Source: Mnemiopsis leidyi
Taxonomy: Eukaryota > Ctenophora > Tentaculata > Lobata > Bolinopsidae
DNA: 29,502 nt
NCBI GenBank assembly: GCA_000226015.1
Contig: JH154536.1
Coordinates: 145,738 to 175,239 of the forward strand
Direction of reading: 5' to 3'
The notes under the pieces were generated by a model that searched no databases, was not told the DNA's origin, and was given only the letters and a program-made list of their open reading frames with translations. Of this stretch, positions 20,626 to 29,351 are shown piece by piece. The translations under genes and the position numbers were made by a program. Position 1 is the stretch's first letter, and each line of letters starts with the position of its first letter.

Positions 20626-23600
20626 CTAACCCTGGAGAAGTTTGACTGTTCTCCTCAACTTGGTGACTTCTGTCTCCAGCTGTTTCCTAGTGTTAATCTC
20701 CTCATCTAAATCCCCTTGTAACAAAGCAATAAGTTTGTTTGTCCGGGCTGTGGCAGTCTCGCAGGCCTCCAACCGCGTCATGATCGCTGACAATTCTTCG
20801 CCAGACACTGAGGAACCCTCAGTCGAACTGGTCGAATTTTTCTCCAGTTCTTCAACTTGTGACCCCAGTCTCTTGTTGGCAGTTTCCAAACTCTCAATTC
20901 TAATCTTTAGAGCTGCAAAACTGTCATTGTTCTCAAGATCCATTTCCATGTACATATCTGAACCCTCAGAAATTGGATCAATCATCTCAGGGGTTGCAGG
21001 CTTTAAGACCGGTGTTGCTGGCAAAGGCTTCCTATCGGATCCTCCCCGGGGTATTGGAGGCTGGACAACGGGAGGCAAAGACATTTTAACCGAAGGGGGA
21101 GGTGTTGAACTGATATCCGGACGACTTTCTGACCTCTCCGGTTTGTACCCGTTATCCTGTTCCACAGACTCTCTACGTCTGGAAGATGATATCTTAGTGC
21201 GGACATCTGACGGAGATATAACTGTTTCAGGGGCTGCAGGCTTTCTCTTACCATCCGGACCAGCAGTTCTAACGGGTTTAATTTCGTCTCGGTGTTCGAG
21301 AGCGAAGTTCCGGAGTTCCTCAGCGGTAAAGCCTTTAGTCTTTGTCGTGGTCTGAGGCAAGGTGAATAAGTGTTAGTACGGATGAGGGTGTCATGTAGCA
21401 ATTTTTATTTCTGTTCTGCAAACCATTGAAGGAAACGAGGAAACCGTGGAATACACTATAATCAGGAGGACTAGACTTCTAACAAGAGGAAACTCACGCT
21501 TTGCTCCAAAGACGGATTTCCTAAGTTAGGGTTCTCCAAATTCCGGGATGGACTAGCTGTCCCACCAACTCTTGTTCCACTTTTGGCTAATGCACCGCTC
21601 AGGAAGGCTGCCCTAGCCGCCACACTACCTGACTGAATTATTTGATGGGTTATTGCTTTATTGGTATTGACTATTGAATGATGCTAATCAAAGACTATGG
21701 ACTGTATCGTGATTAGTCAATATAAGGACGGAAATTTAAAGTGCACTATTTTGATGGTTTTGTTTATCCTCAAAACTAAAATTGCAGTTATTTATTTATT
21801 AACGTTTATGATATGTATGGTTGCATTTGTTTTAACACAAATAGATCTGTATTGCTTGTTAAACCCTCATCCGAGTAAGTCACACACTTACTCGGTCACT
21901 GCGATCTGTTTCCGTCTCCGAAAGAGGAACCGAATGTCGACTCTGTTCGGCTCCTAAACTAGGAGGTCCAGGAGGAGGAGCACAATTAGGGCCCTTATTA
22001 GGTCCCGAACTTGGGGGTCCAGTGCTAGGAGGGCTAGTAGAGGGAGGTGGGGCAGGTGGACCAGAGGGAGGTGGGACAGGTGGACCAGAGGGAGGGGCTG
22101 TAGGAGGTCCACTAGTCTTTCGTTGCATCGGCTTCGGCTGGAAAAATCAAAATGATTCAGAATTTCAAATAGACCAATTGTTCAAGTGAAAGTTATCCTG
22201 GTATCATTTATAGGACTGATAAAAGGAATTCCAGAACGGTATAGACAGGATTAATCAAAATTCACTATTCGACTTGAAAGTATGATGACCTGCTCCTCGG
22301 GTTCCTCTTCTTCCTCAAAGAACCTAACAAAGTTGTTGGGAAAAACTCCCTTCTTCCCATCTTTCTCTCCAAGAGCCCATCCATCGTATACCGTCTGGAA
22401 GTGTGGAATCAACGTTTACGGTGTAAGAAATTTACAGGGGTTCAAATCTCTTAATCATGTACCGAAAATCTAGATTGATGAAGGGTAACTTTAATAGTTA
22501 AACTTAAAACAAGCTTTCACGCCCACATGGCTTGTCAAACAAACCTTGTTGTGAACGACGAAAATGTCCCCCTCCTCGAAACTCAACTCGTCATTTTGTT
22601 CAGCAGCGTAATCAAACTCCGCTTCTGCTTTTGTAATTAACTTCGGTTTCCGGGTCTGGAGAATGAAAAAAACTAGAAACTAGAAGTGGGTAGAAGAAAA
22701 GTTGTAATCCTTTATTTGTTGTTTTGATGGCTTTTGTCAAACTTCGATCCTTCAATATTAACACACTAAGGGATGATTGATAGATATCATAGACAAGTTC
22801 ACAACAGCCAAGAGCTTGTGAAATCGAGCCTTGATCTTTAATTTATTATGATAGTTACCACGATAAAGCCACAATAATGTGTATATAACATGAGAAACAC
22901 TTAAGTTTCAAACTTTATAAAACCGAAAATGGAATAACAAATGAAACGAACACGGCTGTGAGTATTTGAGAAAGGAGCAACAGCAGGGCCCGAAGGTACA
23001 GTTGGTGTAAGAGGGGGAGGTTGAGGAGTTTCCTCGTCAAGAGGAGGAGGAGGAGGTGCGAAGTTCGGGGGCGGGGGCAGCCCCAGCATCCTCGATAGTT
23101 TAGAGTTCTGCGACCTGGTGGGGGGCGGGGGCCGGGGGGTCAGGGAGTAGTAAGCCGACTCCATGAGCAGATATAGAGCAAGTTGAGCGTTACACTATAA
23201 ACACAGTGCGTATTGGAGCACACAAATATCCGGGGTAGACTAGGGAAATACGTAAGGTGGTGAACGGGGCTACTCAACAGCAAATCTTCTTGTTCAGTAA
23301 TCTGAGATGAGCTTCAACCGCACACACTTCACATTCACAAAACATCTTCGACAACATCGCTGAAATGCAGCACAATGCGATGATATTTATAAATATGAAT
23401 TATAAATATGAATTAAATGATTGAGATTTACACCTTACCCTTGAAGCAAGTGGGGGTTTCAAGGCAGCTATAGGAAGAGTTTGTGATTTGGAAATTTCTT
23501 TCTCCTCCCCCAATTTAGGTGGACCGACTTTCTTTAGCCGCAAACCTCCACCACCAGAGAAAATGTTCTTCAATTCGTCTGAGTAGGTCAGTCACTTTTT

Positions 23601-23800
23601 GTGAGTATATATATCAGGCTACACAAAACGTCCGAATTTATAGGAACAAAATAAGGCTTAACAAAACAAAGTACTCGACAGAGTAGAACTTGATGTCTCG
23701 AAATCTGTTTTTTTTGTACTCTCAGAAACTTACTCTCAGTACTCTCAGAAAAAAAACGTACTCTCAGTACTCTCAGAAACTTACCAGATGGGTTGGCCAT
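20626..23800 (-). CDS. SH3-domain adaptor with WH2-like start and CIN85/CD2AP-type coiled coil, eight exons
   Basis: Exons in transcript order: 23785-23800, 23439-23578, 22952-23194 (its ends are the least certain), 22545-22655, 22290-22394, 21892-22137, 21498-21632 and 20626-21351 (stop TAG). All joins keep frame, giving about 573 residues. Order of parts: MANPSG, then a WH2-like motif (ELKNIFSGGGGLRLKKVG) that would bind actin; a proline-rich exon (RPPPPTRS, PPPPNFAPPPPP); one SH3 domain split over two exons (AEFDYAAEQNDELSFEEGD, then YDGWALGEKDGKKGVFPNNFV); a SGPP-repeat proline-rich exon; and a C-terminal exon with basic/proline tracts (PPIPRG, KPLPATP) and a coiled coil of about 80 residues. 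The end (LDEEINTRKQLETEV) resembles the CIN85/CD2AP C terminus. Those proteins link receptors, endocytosis and actin but have three N-terminal SH3 domains and no WH2. A shorter start at ATG 23164 is possible. Confidence 0.82.
23716..23784 (-). repeat. Duplicated 5' splice site of adaptor exon 1
   Basis: On the - strand the intron begins GTAAGTTTCTGAGAGTAC (23784-23767), and the same 18 bases recur exactly at 23733-23716. Between them the TGAGAGTAC unit repeats again. The plus strand therefore shows gtactctcag several times. Confidence 0.9.
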
Positions 23801-24446
23801 TTTCAGTGCACCGAATCATGAAAACTGCATTTTATAGGTAAAAGTAGAGATGCAATGAACGTTTAAAATCAGCTGATAACCTTAACAAACAGAACAGTAT
23901 AAAACTGAGTGTATCGCATTAAACAGTGCCGAATGAACGAGTAACTTCCTTGCTGCACACATTGTCACATACATTCGACACTGTTTGTTTATGTTTACAT
24001 AAAATTATCGAACACTTCCCATCAATACATTAACAAGTTAAAGTAGTAAGGTATTCTTCAAACCAATAATAAACAACGTTTTCAATCTCCGCGTAAAACT
24101 GATGGCTCCAGTAACAAGTTCCAACAATTCAACCCTTTATATTTTTATCTGACTTAAGAACTGACGTCGTCAAAATAACAAAACATCCGCCCTAAATCCT
24201 GATTTTTATCCTTGAACCTATTTTCGAGCTCCACGTAACCAATAATTGTAAAACTAATTCTGAGAGGCGGATACATGCTACCAGTCTGACCTGGACGTGA
24301 CAGACCTCTCTCTACTCACTCCGCTGTCTTATCTACATGCACCGCCTTTCCAGGGGCATTATAGCAACTTGATTGAAGTCTGATTACTTTTGCTTTATTA
24401 AAACTAAAACGAAGTTTTAGTCTTTAGTTTTACAATTTCTTTGATT
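23801..24446. promoter_or_regulatory. Divergent promoter region between adaptor and sulfotransferase genes
   Basis: The 646 bases separate two head-to-head start codons and contain no open frame of note. A CRE-like half-palindrome (tgacgtcgtca) lies at about 24163. The 5' UTRs of both genes must lie here, so shared regulation is possible; the promoter call is inferred from position only. Confidence 0.5.
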
Positions 24447-25187
24447 ATGACGGATTTGAGAGTGATAGGAGCTGGGTTGGGCCGGACAGGGACAACTTCA
24501 CTCAAAACTGCTCTTGAACTATTGGACCTAGGTCCCTGTCACCACATGAGTGTGGCCATGAAGCAGCCGAGGGGGGTGGTGAGACTCTGGGAAAGGGTGG
24601 CTGCGGGGGAGGAGGACGCTCTCAAGATCATCTTCCGGGGATACAGGAGTACTCTAGACTACCCAGGCTGTACTCACTTTGCCACCTTACTGGACTGGAA
24701 CGACACAGCTAAAGTAATCCTGACAGTCAGAGACTCCCCCGGAGAGTGGGCCCGCTCTGCCCGCTCCACCATCTTCTCTACCTCCCCCCTCAGGAAGGTC
24801 CTCCTCAAGCTCCTCTTCTGTCTCCCTCTCACCAAGCTCTACTATCTGCAGTTCATCCAGCAGACATCGTTCTCTGCTCACAACACAAACCCTTTGGACC
24901 CTGACTGCGACCTGGAGACCCTCTACACAAACTGGAACGCCCACGTCAAAGATACGGTTCCAGAAGACAAACTGCTGGTGTACAACGTGAAGGAGGGTTG
25001 GGAACCTCTGTGTAGGTTTCTAGAAGTACCGGTTCCTGGGGTGGAGTTTCCACGTTTGAACGATAGAAGAGAGTATAAGAAGAGCAGTGTATTTGAGAGG
25101 ACAAACAGGCTGGCGTGTCTTGCTGTGGTTGCGATAATACTGGCTACTATCGCTCTAGGGCTGAGTTTCGGACTTTACAGAAAATAA
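24447..25187 (+). CDS. Sulfotransferase-family protein with C-terminal membrane helix, intronless
   Basis: A single exon of 246 codons runs from ATG 24447 to TAA 25185-25187. The N terminus has the PAPS 5'-phosphosulfate-binding loop (GAGLGRTGTTSL, residues 8-19), and a 3'-phosphate-binding type motif lies at about 92-104 (TVRDSPGEWARSA). This is the pattern of the Sulfotransfer_4-like family common in invertebrates, which would transfer sulfate from PAPS to an unknown acceptor. A hydrophobic helix at about 223-243 (LAVVAIILATIALGLSFGL) followed by YRK makes it a predicted tail-anchored or C-terminally anchored protein. No signal peptide is seen, so the catalytic part would face the cytosol, unlike Golgi sulfotransferases. 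The upstream TTG in frame is not needed. The 3' UTR holds decayed copies of the tail-coding segment; AATAAA lies at about 25613. Confidence 0.88.
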   Translation: MTDLRVIGAGLGRTGTTSLKTALELLDLGPCHHMSVAMKQPRGVVRLWERVAAGEEDALKIIFRGYRSTLDYPGCTHFATLLDWNDTAKVILTVRDSPGEWARSARSTIFSTSPLRKVLLKLLFCLPLTKLYYLQFIQQTSFSAHNTNPLDPDCDLETLYTNWNAHVKDTVPEDKLLVYNVKEGWEPLCRFLEVPVPGVEFPRLNDRREYKKSSVFERTNRLACLAVVAIILATIALGLSFGLYRK

Positions 25188-25287
25188 CAATAATCGCTTT
25201 TGCTCTTCGACTGAGTTTCCGACTTATCAGGAAACTCTACTGGCTGTCATCACTCTTGGGCTAAGTTTCGGACTAGACAAGAAATGA
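25140..25287 (+). repeat. Three tandem copies of the sulfotransferase 3' coding end
   Basis: Copy 1 (25140-25187) is coding and ends LGLSFGLYRK-stop. Copy 2 (25195-25237) is degenerate (ALRLSFRLIRK). Copy 3 (25238-25287) reads LAVITLGLSFGLDKK-stop in its own frame. Shared cores are ctgagtttcggactt and ctaagtttcggacta. Confidence 0.88.
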
Positions 25288-25654
25288 CCCCAATTTTACG
25301 TTATGAATGTAAATCGGTTTACAATTATTTTAAGACGTTTACTTAGAAAATTAAAAGATCGATTTTTTGCAAAATTTAGAGAATGTGGTTTGATTTGCAG
25401 GATTGATATTATGCATGTACATCATAATCTCTATTCATTTCAATATAGGAGCTAAAGGTACACAGAATGAAAAAAAATGATAGAGAAAAGTCACAATTTG
25501 AAATCATTTGTAAATAAGCACCTTTAACAAGTCACATATTGTTAATCCAAGTTAACTATTCCAGCCTTTGAGTACCATGTAAAACAGGAATGAATACAAA
25601 AAAGCTTGGTTAAATAAAGTCCCTTCTAGTCGGTGTTCACTGCAATATTATAGA
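25288..25654. other. Convergent 3' UTR region
   Basis: A+T-rich DNA lies between the sulfotransferase and the ABM gene, which point towards each other. AATAAA at about 25613 on the + strand can end the sulfotransferase transcript. I see no AATAAA on the - strand here for the ABM gene. Confidence 0.5.
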
Positions 25655-25661
25655 ATTATAC

Positions 25662-25763
25662 AATATTATAGAATTATAAATGTTCCAACAATCTAATTGT
25701 TAATCTTGAACACAATATCATAGAATTATGAATATTCCAACAATCTAATTGTTAATCTTGTAC
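25662..25763. repeat. About 51-bp duplication spanning the ABM gene stop codon
   Basis: Copies at 25662-25711 and 25712-25763 share the core ccaacaatctaattgttaat plus cttg. The second copy holds the real end of the ABM reading frame (KINN-stop, - strand). The first, downstream of the gene, keeps the same KINN-stop coding. Confidence 0.9.
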
Positions 25764-26089
25764 AGAGCCCTTTGAGAGGGCTGTAAATTCATGGGTATAG
25801 ACCTCACCAGATACTGCTCCTTAAACCACGGTGTAGACAGATGAGTGAGCAATGCTGCAGGACTTTCCCACTCTTCCACCAACCAAAATACACTGTCAGA
25901 CTCATAGTCCGAGTTGAACTTGAAGTGAAGGACTCCTGGCTCTTTGAAAGTCACCTCTAGATGCTCCTTCATCAAAACTTTAAACTCCCCAACCATCTCA
26001 GGTTTGATGTAACATTTGACAGTGAGACCGACTGGACCGGTATAGTCGGTAGATCTCAACCAACCTGGCACATCAACAATGTTGTTCAT
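25745..26089 (-). CDS. ABM-domain (antibiotic biosynthesis monooxygenase-like) protein
   Basis: A single exon of 114 residues runs from ATG at 26089 to TAG at 25747-25745. The sequence has the ABM dimeric alpha+beta barrel pattern: a first strand VGLTVKCYIKPE, a helix (EFKVLMKEHLEVTFKEPG), HFKFNSDYESDSVFWLVEEW, then SPAALLTHLSTPWFKEQY. Length is typical of the family. Members include cofactor-free quinol-type monooxygenases and LsrG-like isomerases, and many animal copies have no known substrate, so no reaction is assigned. No signal peptide is seen, so the protein is probably cytosolic. Its coding end is duplicated just downstream. Confidence 0.85.
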   Translation of the reverse strand: MNNIVDVPGWLRSTDYTGPVGLTVKCYIKPEMVGEFKVLMKEHLEVTFKEPGVLHFKFNSDYESDSVFWLVEEWESPAALLTHLSTPWFKEQYLVRSIPMNLQPSQRALYKINN

Positions 26090-26330
26090 GTTGTTTAACT
26101 TATAGGTTTAACGAAGTATGGTTGATGTCAAAGTATAGAAAGTAGAAAGTTTGTACCTAAAACGAAACAACTGCGAATGAAATTCGAGCCAAGTGATTGA
26201 TTTGAAGCGTTTCCCGTGTTTCTTGTGTTAATGTAGGTATCGAATTACAAAATGTTAACGTTTGAGGAGAAAATTTAATTGACCTGAATAGGTAAAAAAT
26301 TGGTTTTTGTACATTTTAAAAATCTCCTTA
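26090..26330 (-). other. Upstream region of the ABM gene
   Basis: A+T-rich non-coding DNA, presumably 5' UTR and promoter of the - strand ABM gene. No specific site is visible. Confidence 0.4.
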
Positions 26331-26450
26331 CCATAGTAACATCCTAACCGTAGTAACCATAGTAACATCCTAACCGTAGTAACCGTAGTAACATCCTAAC
26401 CGTAGTAACATCCTAACCGTAGTAACATCCTAACCGCGTAGTAACATCAA
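26331..26450. repeat. 18-bp minisatellite (ccgtagtaacatcctaa)
   Basis: About six units of the form cc(g/a)tagtaacatcctaa run from 26331 to 26450, with two nested shorter units (ccgtagtaa, ccatagtaa) and a cg insertion near the end. It lies upstream of the ABM gene on the - strand. Confidence 0.92.
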
Positions 26451-26850
26451 TCATCAATCCTACAGACTCATTTTTAGAAGAAACCACATATTATTATTTA
26501 GTAACACAGACTCATTTTGATACCACCGCTATTTTTTCACTCGATTGATATAACTGGAAGTATATCCTTGAAGGTATATTTCCCATGGACTGAGACGATG
26601 AAAGCACACTTTACTAATTTGCTCATCTCATGAATAGCAATCCAATCTTAAGGATGGATCAAACAAAAATTTGTAGTAATCGTGAAAATTGCGAGAAGCT
26701 GCTTACAAGCCAGATATTCCATCACAGCTTGCAAGTCTCAAAATAGCACCTTTGGAAGCGAGCTGTTATAATGTCATATCACGTCGAACACAATTTGGAA
26801 ATAGACTGCCGTTGTCGGAGCATAGAGAGCCGTGATGGGCAGGCCGATTA
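26451..26850. other. Intergenic DNA, no feature seen
   Basis: There are no usable open frames, repeats or RNA-like folds apart from a loose repeat of acagactcattttt (about 26463 and 26506). Confidence 0.5.
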
Positions 26851-26854
26851 GAGT

Positions 26855-27046
26855 CACGTAGTAGCACGTGACTAGTCACGTGACGTCACACATAAAATCA
26901 CGTGAAGTTATCACGTGACAAAGCTCGCGGGGGTTCCGCGGAGTGTGCTGTAAAAATTTACGTGAACATACGTGTAGTTGGCGGTGCTGGTAAGGTGGCC
27001 TGACTACGTTGTGGGATTGTAGCGCGATGATTTCAAATCCACGTGG
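26855..27046. promoter_or_regulatory. Cluster of CACGTG E-boxes with a CLEAR-type site and a CRE
   Basis: CACGTG occurs at 26865-26870, 26877-26882, 26899-26904, 26912-26917 and 27040-27045. The second lies in GTCACGTGAC (26875-26884), which matches the CLEAR element bound by MITF/TFE bHLH-Zip factors, and is fused to a full CRE (TGACGTCA, 26881-26888). G+C is locally higher (ctcgcgggggttccgcggag, near 26925). Such density suggests a promoter or enhancer, but no gene start is visible beside it. Confidence 0.5.
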
Positions 27047-27622
27047 CAATTTCAGATTAAAACTCCCCAAGCTATCCTGGAATTTTAACCTTCTTCCCTC
27101 CTTCCGGATTAGGTATTATTTGTGTAGCTGTTTTAAGGGGATGACGTGTCTTTACGTTAATTTTCCTAGACGTTTTAGTCAACGCCGTTAAATATATGCC
27201 TAACCCAAGCAGCTTGTTTTTATTTTATGTGAGTGTTTATTGTTGACTTAAAGAATTAAAGATTATTAGAACTGATCCTTTTTACAGAGAAGCAGAGAAT
27301 ATTATCAATTAACAATATTCAATGTTTTTATCCCATGTTCTGTCATGGGATGAACGAGTTTCTTAAGTTTCTGTCGACTGCATCTTTTCGTGACATTCCA
27401 AAAATTTGATAAATATCTATAAATAAACCACGATTATGTAAATCTTTTATCTTACTTGAGATACTATTAAGTATTATAGCCCCCGACCCCCATCAGGTTA
27501 GCCTCGTTAGGTCCTCGACATGTAACTTGTTTCGACTCCACCTCAGGTCTGTATAATAGAGTATTTTTTTACTTTTTTAATATATCTACTTTTTATTTTT
27601 GGTCGTATGGAAGAATAACGAA
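27047..27622. other. Intergenic DNA, no gene seen
   Basis: Mostly A+T-rich; AATAAA occurs near 27422 with no gene to assign it to. 27478-27545 is a short C-rich patch. No coding support. Confidence 0.45.
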
Positions 27623-27750
27623 GCACTTCTAATGGGACCCTATCGCCCAAAAGTGCACCTCCGATAGGACCCGGGCGCCACGGCCTAATTGTACCACTAG
27701 GGTCCCATTAGAGGAGCATTTTTTTGGCGTTAGGGTCCCATTAGAGGTGC
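27623..27750. mobile_element. Small foldback (MITE-like) element made of four copies of one 25-bp motif
   Basis: Outer arms at 27623-27647 (gcacttctaatgggacccta plus tcgcc) and 27726-27750 are inverted repeats with about two mismatches. Inner copies lie at 27655-27679 (forward, diverged) and 27695-27717 (reverse). The whole 128-bp unit can fold on itself. No target site duplication is obvious and no coding is present. Confidence 0.7.
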
Positions 27751-28849
27751 ATTGGTATACTTTCGTACGAACTTATTTCTTTAAGTTTGTGTAATTTTAG
27801 AGGGCTGGCTTCATAAACGGTCGTACAGATTTTGCTGAAACATTGCCAGTCGCTCAAATTCGATAATCAGAGAATGTTTTGAGATTATAAAATGGATTGA
27901 GAAGTAATCTTAAGTCCTAGTTTACCTTGGTCCTTTGGAAGAGGGGTATGTTCTATTGATGGGATTGGAATAGTAGTCATGATGGTCATTGGTCACTTTT
28001 TATCTTCCTGTTACGGATCATCTTATGCTTTCTTTTTAACTGAAAAAAACAAATTCACGTTAACGATAGGCGACAGAAAGAGTGCCTGAAAATGGCAGCT
28101 TCAAGTTCATGGAAACTTTTGACAATTTTCGCCTCCTTGTAAAGAATTCTGACGTCTATAAATATGATAATGACACTGAAAAGCACTCACAGCATAGTTG
28201 GTCAGATACATGCAGCATCTTCCTGAGGACGTGGAGATTTGACGTTGAACGGTAACCATGGCAACTGTAACCATGGCGGCTAGACGCTGCCTCTTGTTAT
28301 TGGTCTGAACCACATTGCTTGACACATTTTCTAATATCCTAAGGCGTTTTTGCTGCTAAATAGGTTTGAACATGAATATTTCAAATCGAAAATTGTCGAT
28401 CCAGGGGTCATAGGGAGGTCACGTGACATAAAAAGAGTCCCCTGTAAAAATTGCACTTCAATGCTATAGTTAAATGAAAGCTAAACCATTAAAAAACAGT
28501 CTTCCTAATCATCTGACCAAAAGCAGTATATGTACTACAAAAGGACATATTAAAAAAAGTAAAAACAATGAAATTGCAGATGTTGGAGCAATGAAAGAGG
28601 ACACAAAAGAAGGAACTCCAATCTCGATAGAGAGCGAACCGTTTATTCGACATTATTCACGGGGGTTCAATCCCTCTAGGTTACTGAATCTTATATTTTT
28701 CAATCCCTCTAGGTTACTGAATCTTATAATTTTTACGATCCTGGCAAACAAAGCAATTAACAATGTTATGGTTCATTCGATAAAGTACATTGGTAAGTTT
28801 TCAAAATCCACATCTGGTTTTAATAATGCTGAACTAATCCGTCTCCCAG
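27751..28849. other. Non-coding or unresolved region upstream of the last gene
   Basis: One + strand open frame (28474-28938) overlaps the exon at 28850 in a different frame. Its middle (about 28573-28680) is lysine/glutamate-rich and might be an exon, but I cannot join it in phase to the next one. A 33-bp duplication lies at 28668-28733. Two copies of gtaaccatggc lie near 28251 and 28267. Confidence 0.4.
28668..28733 (+). repeat. 33-bp tandem duplication
   Basis: Two copies, 28668-28700 and 28701-28733, start caatccctctaggttactga and continue atcttatattttt or atcttataatttt. Each contains a possible donor CTAG|gttact. Confidence 0.95.
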
Positions 28850-29351
28850 CCTGCTATGTTCGCACTACACGACATGGGAGCGGTTCTCCCAGGAGCACGT
28901 CAACTACAGAGTTTGTTGTCCCACACCGCCTCAGATAAAGAGTTCAACCTCCCACCGCAATTTCTTTCACATGAAGAGGTGAGGAATCTGCCCAATCTTG
29001 GTCATCGTGTAGAATAAACGATCGATAGTTGAGTCGAGGAATAAAGCCCTAAATTCAACCCTAGACAAGATTCTCAATTCTATTCTCCAGGTGCTCGCTC
29101 CAGAAGTGTCACCCTATAAACGAACACTCAGTAACCCTGGGCTCTACCAACCAGTCAGCCAGCTGGTCCAGCTCAGAGCTGAGTGTCTCCCACTCCCAGA
29201 CCTCCGGAGGAGCCGGTTACCGTGGTTACCGGGGTTACCTAGGATACCGGACAAGGAAGTGTCACTGGTCCGGTGGTCCTCCTCCCTCGAGGCAGAGCAC
29301 CAGGATAACTTCCACTCCTTGCAAGCTCGGTACATACGTCATACTTTGTGA
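28850..29351 (+). CDS. Last two exons of an unrecognised gene
   Basis: Exon A (28850-28978) follows gtctcccag and ends GAAGAG|gtgagg. Exon B (29091-29351) follows tattctccag and ends in TGA 29349-29351. They join in phase 0 and encode about 129 residues, including MFALHDMGAVLPGARQLQ, LRRSRLPWLPGLPRIPDK and EAEHQDNFHSLQARYIRHTL. G+C and codon choice (CTC, GTC, CAG, GAG) match the other real genes here and differ from the surrounding DNA. No domain or cysteine pattern is recognised. Translation could begin at ATG 28856, or there are upstream exons I could not place. A second frame is also open through both exons, so the frame choice is not certain. Confidence 0.55.

Noticed and set aside
20642-21355. 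A 237-codon + strand frame opposite the last adaptor exon
   Set aside because: Shadow of the - strand exon, which carries the proline-rich and coiled-coil signature and the phased acceptor.
28107-28325. A 72-codon - strand frame
   Set aside because: No codon bias, domain or splice support.
28474-28938. A 154-codon + strand frame as a gene
   Set aside because: It contains a 33-bp duplication, overlaps the better supported exon at 28850 in another frame and stops inside it; only its middle part might be an exon.
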